Origin: JBMYRH01 sp049602155
Lineage (GTDB): Bacteria; Myxococcota_A; UBA9042; PHBI01; JBMYRH01
Direction of reading: 5' to 3'
DNA length: 33,343 nucleotides
NCBI GenBank assembly: GCA_049602155.1
Contig: JBMYRH010000043.1
Coordinates: 1-33,343, forward strand
The notes under the pieces: generated by a model
The model's input: the letters and a program-made list of their open reading frames with translations, nothing else
What the model was told of the DNA's origin: nothing
The model's database searches: none
Part shown: positions 1-7,289 of the stretch, piece after piece
Layout of the letters: each line of letters opens with the position of its first letter
Numbering within the stretch: position 1 is the first letter of the stretch
Program-made: the position numbers and the translations under genes

Positions 1-1
1 G

Positions 2-1461
2 TCCCCTGAGGGGAAACCTGGTGCAAACCTGATCAACACGCCCGGGCTGACGCTCAATGACGCGGTCTGTCGAGGCGCGGTGGGTTGGATGTTGGCTGAG
101 CACGGGTTGACGCTCTCTGATGTCGACGTGATCGCGCTCAACGGGATCCCCCACCGCTATCTGGGGGCAAGAGAGCCTGTCGTGGAGGGGCGCTATGTCT
201 ACGTTCCGCACCACTTGGCACACGCNNNNNNNNNNCAGGACCGATCGGGCATGCCCTGACGGTGGATGGGCGTGGTGAGTATGAGACCGCCGCACTCTTT
301 GAGGTCGATGGCGGTGAGATTAGGCGGTGCGCCGAGCTCCCAGCAGGAGACGGACGCTCGATCGGTGGGGCTTATGAGACCGTCACCCGCGCCCTGGGCT
401 TTGGTCCTCATGGGCAGGGGCAGACCATGGCCCTTGCAGCATTCGCAGAGGGGGCGGCTGAGCGTCTCAGCGAAGCCTACGCGATTCACAGCTTCGATGA
501 GTGGACCCTGGATGAAGGTCGGCTCCAGTGCCTCGCGGAGGACCGCGCGGTCGAGGGTGACGCCTTTCTCTCTGAGGCGGGGCGTCACTTGGCTGCCGAT
601 GTCCAGGCTGCGACAGAGCAAGCGATGATCGCTTTGGCAGGCTCGGCGTCTCCTTCGGCTGGCGCTGGTTGGGCTATCGCGGGAGGTGTGGCGCTCAACT
701 GTCGAGCGAATAGCGTCCTGCGTGATGCGTTGGGAGCTCCGTTGTGGGTGCCGTCTTCGGCGCATGACTCAGGGACGGCCTTGGGGGCCGCTTTAGAGGC
801 CGCGCATGTCCTCGGTGAGCCGGCCTGTGGACCGCTCCGCACGGCAGGCCTTGGTCCGCAGACGTCCCCCGAGGCTTGCGAAGCCGCGTGGCGTGCTCAT
901 GGGTTGACGCCGACCGTGACCGATGACGGTCCTGGTTTGCTTGAGGCCGTCGTATCTCGGCTCCTCGACGGTAAGGTCTTCGGCTGGGTGCAGGGGCGGA
1001 TGGAGTTTGGCCCCCGAGCTTTGGGGCACCGAAGCATCATTGGTCACCCGGGGCGGCGCGGCATTCAAGATAAGGTCAACGGCATCAAGTCGCGTCAATC
1101 ATGGCGACCTTTCGGGCCAAGTGTGCTCTCAGAGCACGTGGATGCATGGTTTGAAGATGACGACTTCGGGCCCTTCATGACCTTCACCTCGACGGTGAGA
1201 GAGGGGCGACGGGCAGAGGTCGCAGGAGTTGTGCACACCGATGGCAGTACACGACCACAGCGAGTCGACGAGGATGCGCAACCTGAGTGGCGTGCGTTGA
1301 TCGCTGCGTTTCACGATGCCACCGGGGTCCCTATGCTGCTCAACACCTCGTTTAATGGGCGCGGCGAGCCGATCGTGTGTTCGCCGGAGGACGCTATCCT
1401 GTCAGCGCAGCGCATCGGGTTGGACGGAATCGTTTTGGGTCCTTATCTGTTGGAGCTCTAA
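2..1461 (+). CDS. Carbamoyltransferase, NodU/CmcH family (5' partial, interrupted by assembly gap)
   Basis: By family, it transfers a carbamoyl group from carbamoyl phosphate, via carbamoyl-AMP, to a hydroxyl group of a small molecule. The reading frame is open from base 2 to the gap and contains HHLAHA, the metal-binding HHxxHA motif of the Kae1/YgjD-like N-terminal domain. After the gap the same protein resumes in another frame with ALTVDGRGEYETA. It then has the family's AGGVALNCRAN block (about 674-709), the SSAHDSGTALGAAL block, the EFGPRALGHRSI motif (about 1003-1038) and PMLLNTSFNGRGEP near the C terminus. The protein start lies outside the window. The frame change across the Ns means the true gap is 2 modulo 3 bases long, so this is probably not a real frameshift. 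The next gene starts 22 bp downstream on the same strand. Family assignment is firm; the substrate is unknown, though a role in decorating a product of the neighbouring rSAM locus is possible. Confidence 0.93.
226..235. other. Assembly gap (10 Ns)
   Basis: Ten undetermined bases interrupt the carbamoyltransferase. Codons before the gap start at positions 2 modulo 3 and those after it at 1 modulo 3, so the real missing length is not 10. It must be 2 modulo 3 if the gene is intact. Confidence 0.99.
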
Positions 1462-1470
1462 TATGAGGTC

Positions 1471-1475
1471 GGAGG
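1471..1475 (+). promoter_or_regulatory. Ribosome binding site deciding the start at 1484
   Basis: GGAGG lies 8 nt before ATG 1484. An in-frame ATG at 1463 lacks such a site, and starting at 1484 gives a clean signal peptide. Confidence 0.7.
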
Positions 1476-1483
1476 TCACGACA

Positions 1484-2428
1484 ATGAAGCGTATTGGGCT
1501 CTGCGGCGTCTGGGTGCTTTCGACCTTGTGTCTCCCGGCTGTGGCGACGGCGCAGCAGAAAGCAGCGGTCACGGGGACTGACGCACCCGCGAAGGGCAGC
1601 ACACTCAGCGCGGAGGAGCGGATCCGACGTGCCACCGTGCCACCGCCAGGGAAGGCCTGTCCCCCTGTCCCCGAGGACGAAGCGCGGGCCGCGCTGGACC
1701 TGAAGCACGCACGTAATCTGGCGTTTGTGACCGTCTCTAACGGGATGATCGAAGATGCTCTCGAGGTCTCGGAGTCGGAGTGGGCGAAGCGTCGCGCGGT
1801 GCTGGACCGTGACTCGCGCCAAGACTGGGAGGCGTGGATTAAGGCGAAAGAGGGCGAGGGGATGACGTGGACTTCCTTGCCGCCATGTCCCGAGCCAGGG
1901 CAGGCCGAGAAGCCTTCCAAGGCTGGAAAACACCAGCGCAAATTTGGTCGAGGGATCACGAGCTTGGTGGGGATGGTGTTAGGCCCCCGCCGTGGACCGC
2001 CGAGGCCTCACTCGTCTTGCCCACCTGGGGACACCGAGTGCGAGGCCAAGCGTCGGAGCGCGGGGCGCGAGACCGCGGGGACGGCGACTCCAGAGTGCCA
2101 GCCGCGTGAGACCCCTGGACTTGAGATGTATGCAAGTGTGCGCGGCGCACTCGTCCCCGGCCGTACGGGGGCCAACCTCTTGGTCGCAAGTGCCAGTAAC
2201 GTCCCAGTCAGCTGTTCTGTGGATGTCTCGATTCGACGTGGAGACGCCATGGTCAACCAACAGACGCTCCAGTTTTCAGGGCCAGGATCGAGTGGGGGGA
2301 TCGTTCAAGAAGTCGCTTTGGGGCTTGAGCCCGATGTTTATCGCGACACCCTCGTCTTGAACTCTGCCTGCGTACCTCGGTTTAATTGGGAGCGCAGTCG
2401 CACATCTACGGCCGCGCAGTCGCGATGA
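1484..2428 (+). CDS. Exported protein of unknown function
   Basis: The 314-residue protein begins with a Sec-type signal peptide: MKR, a hydrophobic stretch (IGLCGVWVLSTLCLPA) and an AxA-like cleavage site around VATAQQ (residues 20-25). The mature part starts with an Ala/Thr-rich linker. A charged helical segment (about 45-135) with several Trp and Glu/Lys pairs follows, then a basic Pro/Arg-rich stretch (about 150-205) containing three Cys. The C-terminal segment (about 210-300) is probably beta-rich and contains two further Cys. No enzyme motif or membrane span after the signal was recognised. It follows the carbamoyltransferase by 22 bp with its own strong ribosome binding site and may be cotranscribed. 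The family is not recognised; a periplasmic or surface location is inferred from the signal peptide alone. Confidence 0.72.
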   Translation: MKRIGLCGVWVLSTLCLPAVATAQQKAAVTGTDAPAKGSTLSAEERIRRATVPPPGKACPPVPEDEARAALDLKHARNLAFVTVSNGMIEDALEVSESEWAKRRAVLDRDSRQDWEAWIKAKEGEGMTWTSLPPCPEPGQAEKPSKAGKHQRKFGRGITSLVGMVLGPRRGPPRPHSSCPPGDTECEAKRRSAGRETAGTATPECQPRETPGLEMYASVRGALVPGRTGANLLVASASNVPVSCSVDVSIRRGDAMVNQQTLQFSGPGSSGGIVQEVALGLEPDVYRDTLVLNSACVPRFNWERSRTSTAAQSR

Positions 2429-2505
2429 TATAAGTGTATGCGGCGCTAAAGTCCGTCTCGGTTTTCCTCTGACGACTTACAGTGCTTTCCCCAGCCTGGA
2501 CGGAG

Positions 2506-2514
2506 TGCTAGTCT
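2506..2514 (+). promoter_or_regulatory. Possible extended -10 promoter element, leaderless start at 2521
   Basis: TGCTAGTCT fits an extended -10 pattern (TGn followed by TAnnnT) and ends 6 nt before ATG 2521. Transcription would then begin at or next to the start codon. No good -35 box or Shine-Dalgarno sequence is visible, so this is tentative. Confidence 0.3.
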
Positions 2515-2520
2515 ATCACC

Positions 2521-3609
2521 ATGCCCAGCCAAACTGTCCGCATTGGGCTCGCTTGTAACGAAGGCTGCCTGTTCTGTTTTGCGGATCCCGAAATGTGGGC
2601 TTCGCGCCCTAGGGGTACGGAAGATTATTCCAACCTCATTGGTGAGGATTGGCGTGCAGCCTTCAGGAAGGTCCGCAGCGATGGCTTCGATGGCCTCTCG
2701 ATCTCGGGAGGCGAGCCCGCGCTTCACCCCGACTTGGTGCGGATGGTCAAGTACGCGCGCCTCCTCGGCTTCAACCGGGTAGAGCTGCAGTCCAACGCCA
2801 CGCTCTTGAATGAAGCGAATGTGCGGCGACTGGCCCGCGCGGGCCTTTGCTCGGCGCTCATCTCCCTGCCGGGGCATCGCGAGAAGGTCTACAACGCTCT
2901 GACCGCGACGCGTGGTTATTACGAAGCTGCACTGCAGGGCATTAGAAACCTGCTTGACGCCGGCGTGCGTGTCTCGATTGCGCATGTCATGTGCACGGCG
3001 AATTACGAAGACGTTGAGCCCTTCGTGGAGTTCGTCGCCGAGCACTTCCCTACTGTCAGCAGCGTCCGTCTGCTCTATGTCCAGCCCGAGGGACGCGCCA
3101 CGAAGTACCCTGGGCTGTACCCCGATCTTGATGAGCTTCGTCCCAGGCTTCACGCCGCGATGCGGCGGTGCGATGATTTGGGCTTACCGTTCACAACCGA
3201 TGTGCAGTGCGGCGTACCCATGTGCGTGATGGGGGGCTTCGAGGAGCGGGTGGACCGCGACCTCCTCGTTCACCCTGAGAACTTCTGGGGCGATGACCTA
3301 TCTTCTTACCGCTACATGCAGGGGCACAAACGCAAAGGCGCTCAATGTGGTGAGTGCTTCTTCTCCGGGGTGTGTCACGGTTTCTGGCAAGAGTACCTCG
3401 ACGCATACGGGGACACAGCCTTGAAGCCTGTCGCTCCGTCGCCGCGGTTGCTCTCGTTGTTTCCGGAGATCGCAGCCGGAGGGGTGAGCGTGGTTCCTGG
3501 AGACCAGCCTACTACTCTGTCGCGGATGCGCTCTACCAAGGGTATCCAGGCTCGAAGAGCCTCTAGCAGGGGTTGCTGTGGTGGTGATCTCGCGGTCCAG
3601 GGCGGCTGA
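2521..3609 (+). CDS. Radical SAM protein with SPASM/twitch-like auxiliary cluster module
   Basis: This is a 362-residue rSAM enzyme. The SAM-cluster motif CX3CX2C is C12/C16/C19 (CNEGCLFC), unusually close to the N terminus, and the SAM-binding GGEP is at 63-66. The rest of the partial TIM barrel follows, with VELQSNATLL and a SLPGH segment. The C-terminal part has a Pro-x-Cys (PMC, about 237) and then CX2CX5C at C276/C279/C285 (CGECFFSGVC). That is the core of SPASM-type auxiliary [4Fe-4S] sites, and it is followed by the G-x-x-x-x-Y pattern shared with its neighbours. The last 40 residues are low-complexity and basic. It is the first gene of the operon and overlaps the next by 32 bp. The reaction is unknown. 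The ATG at 2521 is the only start that leaves room for the cluster motif. Confidence 0.9.
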   Translation: MPSQTVRIGLACNEGCLFCFADPEMWASRPRGTEDYSNLIGEDWRAAFRKVRSDGFDGLSISGGEPALHPDLVRMVKYARLLGFNRVELQSNATLLNEANVRRLARAGLCSALISLPGHREKVYNALTATRGYYEAALQGIRNLLDAGVRVSIAHVMCTANYEDVEPFVEFVAEHFPTVSSVRLLYVQPEGRATKYPGLYPDLDELRPRLHAAMRRCDDLGLPFTTDVQCGVPMCVMGGFEERVDRDLLVHPENFWGDDLSSYRYMQGHKRKGAQCGECFFSGVCHGFWQEYLDAYGDTALKPVAPSPRLLSLFPEIAAGGVSVVPGDQPTTLSRMRSTKGIQARRASSRGCCGGDLAVQGG

Positions 3610-5365
3610 TCTGAGCGCTCACGTCGGAGAAGTGCAGCTGGCACTGTCGACAGGGCCGGATGCCTCCGTGGGCGGCTTGCTCAGAGCGGTGCAGGCTTTT
3701 GACTTGGCTCCAGGGAGCCGTGTCACAGTGCGTCCGATGCATGGACGGGCACTATCTCCGCGGGGGACTGCGAAGCTGGTGCGAGGCCTGAAACGGCTGG
3801 GGCATGAGTTTATCCTGACGCATCAGCTGATGGCACACGAGGTGGCGGAAGAGGGGCTGAGCCTGGACGTTGGGGAGATCAGGGAGGTGCGGTTGCGGCC
3901 GGCGACACTCTCAGGAGTTCAGCGGGTTCAGACCGGGATCCGCGTCGCGGAGCACCTCCTCGGGGAGGGGCGAGACGTGACGCTGGAGTTGCCCGCGAGC
4001 AGCGCCGATTTAGCCGTTGTCGACAGCTGGGCTGCGCAGCTGAAGCGCCTCCCTGCTCTGCGCCTGAGGCTCTTGCCAGGTCCAGCCGATGAACTCCAAG
4101 TGAGCGCAGAGGTTGCCCAGAGGCTCCTCGACGCGTTACCTCGAGAGCGAGTCTCAGCGGTAGGGTTCCCGCTTTGCCTAGTCCCCGATGCTCGCCCCGT
4201 AGAGCGGCACACCTCTGTAGGCTGGGGCGCTTGGCAAGCGGTGGCGGCCGTGCGCCACCTGAAGCCTGCAGCCTGCGCTGGATGCGATCATCACGTGGTC
4301 TGCAGTGGTGTCACGGCTGAGGCGGTCCATCGCGATGGTGGGGCCGCATTACGCCCAGTCAGCGTGGAAAAGAGGGAGAATGCTGCGCCGTCGCTCCGCG
4401 GTGTGCCGATCTCGGCTCAAGTGATGGAGGCGCGTCCGGCAGAGACGGAGCGCTTGGACATCTCCCCCCGCTACCCTGACACCTCTTTGGTGACGTTGAT
4501 CGTCCCTGGGTGTGACCTCAACTGTATCTTCTGCGAGGGGGAGTCAGATGGCGTGAGCCTCCCGCCGTCCTCTCTCGAAGGCGTCCAAGCGGCGCTGATC
4601 GCGACCGCTGGTCGCAGCACGGGGGTGTTCTTTACCGGAGGAGAACCTACTCAGTTGCCCTGGCTCTTCGAGGCGCTGCAGAGCGCGACTGAGCTGGGCT
4701 ATTCGCGTGTTCAAATGCAGAGCCACGCGGGACGGGCAGCCGACGAAGGGTTCGCCAGGTCGCTCGTGGAGGCAGGTCTTACTGCGATTGATGTTCCCCT
4801 GTATGGAGCGACCGCTGAGGTGCATGAGGAGATCACGTCTACGCCTGGGAGCTTTGAGGCCACCGTGGGCGGCATCAAGCGTTTGCAATCGCTCGGGGTC
4901 CGGATCGTGCTTCACGTGACGTTGTTCAAATCCAACTTACCCATGTTGACGGAGCTTTTGGAGTTCATGGCGGGCTTAAAGCCCGACGGCGTTTACCTCC
5001 AAGTGACCGGTGAAGTCGGGTTCCCGGGGACCTACGAGCGCGTGGCGCCGAGCCCCGCCACTGTGGCGGTGGCGGTCGCCAGAGCGCTGGACGCTGTCTC
5101 ACCTGACTTCCCTGTCCGTGTCGCAGATGTCCCCCCTTGTTTGCTCCCCAACCATGACGGGAATGTGTCGCGGTGGCGTGACACGGCGGAGCGCGATGCC
5201 GACGCTGTGGTGTTGCCGTTCACGGAGTGGCTCAGCACCTTCAGCGCCGGGAAGACGCGAGACTACGGGCTGCGATGTGAAGGCTGTGACACCCGCTCAG
5301 AGTGCGACGGGTTGAGCCATGAGGCCTTGTTGCGCTTCGGTGATGCTGAGCTGAGGCCCAGGTGA
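3578..5365 (+). CDS. Tandem radical SAM protein: degenerate N-half, active-type C-half
   Basis: This 595-residue protein is two rSAM-like halves. The C-half carries CX3CX2C at C312/C316/C319 (CDLNCIFC), GGEP at 354-357, a PPC segment and CX2CX5C at C567/C570/C576. The N-half (1-255) has no SAM-cluster cysteines: the expected position reads LALSTGPDAS. It nevertheless keeps the downstream auxiliary-cluster signature, with a PLC at C200 and CX2CX5C at C233/C236/C242. I infer a gene duplication and fusion in which one half lost radical chemistry, perhaps serving as a scaffold, substrate-binding or electron-relay module. The start is GTG 3578 (GTG GTG GTG in a row), inside the end of the previous gene, with AGGGG just upstream. 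The stop overlaps the start of the GNAT gene by 4 bp. Confidence 0.88.
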   Translation: MVVISRSRAADLSAHVGEVQLALSTGPDASVGGLLRAVQAFDLAPGSRVTVRPMHGRALSPRGTAKLVRGLKRLGHEFILTHQLMAHEVAEEGLSLDVGEIREVRLRPATLSGVQRVQTGIRVAEHLLGEGRDVTLELPASSADLAVVDSWAAQLKRLPALRLRLLPGPADELQVSAEVAQRLLDALPRERVSAVGFPLCLVPDARPVERHTSVGWGAWQAVAAVRHLKPAACAGCDHHVVCSGVTAEAVHRDGGAALRPVSVEKRENAAPSLRGVPISAQVMEARPAETERLDISPRYPDTSLVTLIVPGCDLNCIFCEGESDGVSLPPSSLEGVQAALIATAGRSTGVFFTGGEPTQLPWLFEALQSATELGYSRVQMQSHAGRAADEGFARSLVEAGLTAIDVPLYGATAEVHEEITSTPGSFEATVGGIKRLQSLGVRIVLHVTLFKSNLPMLTELLEFMAGLKPDGVYLQVTGEVGFPGTYERVAPSPATVAVAVARALDAVSPDFPVRVADVPPCLLPNHDGNVSRWRDTAERDADAVVLPFTEWLSTFSAGKTRDYGLRCEGCDTRSECDGLSHEALLRFGDAELRPR

Positions 5366-6135
5366 GCGGCGAGGTGCCGCTGCCTCTCGCGCTTGTCGAG
5401 GGCTTCGCCGAAGTCTGGAGCCGCTTGGCAGGTGGGACTTGGGAGCGCTGCGAGACCTCTGTCGGGCACCTCGTGATTTGGACGTCACCTGACGGACGTC
5501 GCGAGGCGCTCCCTGACCGAATGTACGGTCTAGTGACCTCTCACCTAGGGGAGCTTGATCCGCTCACCCTGCCAGCTGGTCTCTCGGTCAACCTCCCTCC
5601 AGGGGTGTCCGCAGAGGGCGCTGTCCTTCACGCAGTGGGGCATCAGCTGACGGCGTCGGATCGCGAGTCTGCTTGGTCGTCGCTCCGGCGCGTCGGGCGC
5701 CAAGGGGTCCTCAAGGCTCGCCGCAAGGGGTGTCGCGTGCGCGCCGTAGAGGCCGAAGATTACCTCGCGCTCGCCTCTCTCAAGGCGGAGCGTTTCGGTG
5801 GTGAGGGCCCTCATCCAGAGTTGGTGAGGACCCTTCGCGAGATCTTCGGAGAGGAGGCCGTCGCAATCACCGGAGCTGTCGTGGATGAGGAGGTCGCGGC
5901 CGCGGTCCTGTCCCTCCACGTGGAGGGCTACGGCATGTTGGTAGACGGGGCGTCTGATCGTGCGCACTGGGATAAGAACCCAAATAACCTCGCCGTGTGG
6001 TCAGCGGTCGGTGCGCTGGTGGATGCTGGGTGTGGCCGTATTGACTACGGATTTTCAGAGCCAGGTGCGGGCGATTTGAGGTTTAAAGACCACATGGGCG
6101 GCCGCGAGGTAGCGCTCTATCGCGTCGGAGGGTGA
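5362..6135 (+). CDS. FemAB/BioF2-like GNAT acyltransferase
   Basis: This 257-residue protein resembles the FemAB-like GNAT group (Acetyltransf_6 type), which moves acyl or aminoacyl groups to amines. The best evidence is the C-terminal block IDYGFSEPGAGDLRFK (about 227-242), matching the family's pattern of D-x-G followed by F/L-x-x-FK-x-x-x-G. It is preceded by beta strands with AITGAVVDEEVAAAVLSLHVEGYG (split at will; about 172-196), the usual core GNAT strands. The N-terminal third is more divergent. It starts at GTG 5362, overlapping the stop of the upstream rSAM gene (GTGA), and ends at a GTGA where the downstream frame also opens, so translation is probably coupled. A second, longer GNAT domain of the same type is fused to an rSAM domain in the gene at 12096. 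The acyl donor and acceptor are unknown. Confidence 0.75.
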   Translation: MSGEVPLPLALVEGFAEVWSRLAGGTWERCETSVGHLVIWTSPDGRREALPDRMYGLVTSHLGELDPLTLPAGLSVNLPPGVSAEGAVLHAVGHQLTASDRESAWSSLRRVGRQGVLKARRKGCRVRAVEAEDYLALASLKAERFGGEGPHPELVRTLREIFGEEAVAITGAVVDEEVAAAVLSLHVEGYGMLVDGASDRAHWDKNPNNLAVWSAVGALVDAGCGRIDYGFSEPGAGDLRFKDHMGGREVALYRVGG

Positions 6136-6163
6136 CCTCTGCTCGCGTCGGCTCCCCCGCGCG

Positions 6164-6172
6164 TGGTATTCT
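6164..6172 (+). promoter_or_regulatory. Possible extended -10 element before ATG 6180
   Basis: TGGTATTCT fits TGn-TATnnT and ends 7 nt before ATG 6180. This resembles the arrangement at 2506-2521 and is compatible with an internal promoter giving a leaderless mRNA. No convincing -35 box is seen. Confidence 0.3.
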
Positions 6173-6179
6173 TACGCGC

Positions 6180-7289
6180 ATGAGTGCGGGGGTACAGAAG
6201 GCGCTAACGCCAAAAGAGAGTGTGTTCCTTAGGAGCATCTACTCAAGGGCGAACTGTTTGCATCCTAAGGCCTTCTTTCTCCGGATAGATGGCCGGTGCA
6301 ATCAGGACTGTGATTTCTGCAACATCCTCGAAGAGGGGGGCAGCGACTTCACCTCCCAGACCGGTTACGTGAAGCGTATGTTGCGGCAAATCGCGAGCGT
6401 GAAGCCTGACGACGCGGTCGTGAACTTCACGGGAGGGGAGCCGACGCTACGCAAGGACCTCGTGATGCTTGTCGCTTACGCCAAGCACCTCGGTATTCAG
6501 CGTGTTGTGCTTCAAACCAACGCGATCCGTTTCAAGGACAAGCGTTACTTGGACGCACTGATGCGCGCCGGCTTGGACGACGCGTTGATCAGCTTTCACA
6601 GTCACGATGAGGCGATCAGCGATCGAATGACCCGTGCGCCGGGGACTTGGGCAAAGACCCACCTGGGCATCCGTAACGCCCTCGATGCAGGCCTTCAGGT
6701 CTCGCTCAATTCCGTCATCTCTCGAGACAACATGGAGAGCTTCGGCGAGACGATGGACTACGCCATCAAGACCTTCCCCGAGATGGAAGGCGTCATCATC
6801 TCACCGATGCAGCCGCATGGGCGCATCTTGAATCGCATGGAGAAGTTCCCCTCTTATACCGAGCTGAAGGCGCCCGTCAGGGCAGCGGCTGAGTCGCTCT
6901 ACGCGGCAGACATCCACTTCTACCTGAGCTATTGCGAGAACCCGCTCTGCTGGTTGCTGGACACATTTGATATCAGCCCGACCCCTGCGGTTCGCAAGTA
7001 CATCGTAGGGCGCCTCAACAAGAACACGTGTGGGGAGTGTCACCTCTCCACAACGATGGACAAGGACAAGGTCAAGACGCCGGCATGTGAGACCTGCTAC
7101 ATGCAGGATGTTTGCTTCGGGCTCTGGGGGCGTTACCACGAGCACTTTGGTCACCAGGAGCTGCGCCCTGCACCCTTCCCTGAGAACGGGCGACGCCTTC
7201 GAAAACCGTTCTCCGTAGCCCCCTATATTAGCGAAGGCGAGCGGCGATTCGATGCTGGCGCTGCCTTTCGCGGCATACCGATCCGTTGA
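6180..7289 (+). CDS. Radical SAM protein with C-terminal multi-cysteine (SPASM-like) domain
   Basis: With ATG 6180 this is a 369-residue rSAM enzyme. CX3CX2C is C40/C44/C47 (CNQDCDFC) and GGEP is 85-88. A VVLQTNA strand and a SFHSHDE segment follow, typical of barrel strands. The C-terminal region has more cysteines than its neighbours: YCENPLC (C252, C257), CGEC (C284, C287) and CX2CX5C (C303/C306/C312). This gives enough ligands for one or two auxiliary clusters. An in-frame GTG at 6132 would add 16 residues and overlap the GNAT stop by 4 bp. I prefer 6180 because the extra residues look unlike a folded N terminus, but coupling at 6132 is possible. The next gene overlaps the stop. Its length and cysteine layout suit a SPASM-type peptide or small-molecule modifying enzyme; the substrate is unknown. 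Confidence 0.9.
   Translation: MSAGVQKALTPKESVFLRSIYSRANCLHPKAFFLRIDGRCNQDCDFCNILEEGGSDFTSQTGYVKRMLRQIASVKPDDAVVNFTGGEPTLRKDLVMLVAYAKHLGIQRVVLQTNAIRFKDKRYLDALMRAGLDDALISFHSHDEAISDRMTRAPGTWAKTHLGIRNALDAGLQVSLNSVISRDNMESFGETMDYAIKTFPEMEGVIISPMQPHGRILNRMEKFPSYTELKAPVRAAAESLYAADIHFYLSYCENPLCWLLDTFDISPTPAVRKYIVGRLNKNTCGECHLSTTMDKDKVKTPACETCYMQDVCFGLWGRYHEHFGHQELRPAPFPENGRRLRKPFSVAPYISEGERRFDAGAAFRGIPIR

Noticed and set aside
226..261. Apparent frameshift in the carbamoyltransferase
   Set aside because: The frame change coincides exactly with the run of Ns, so it reflects an unknown gap length and not a pseudogene.
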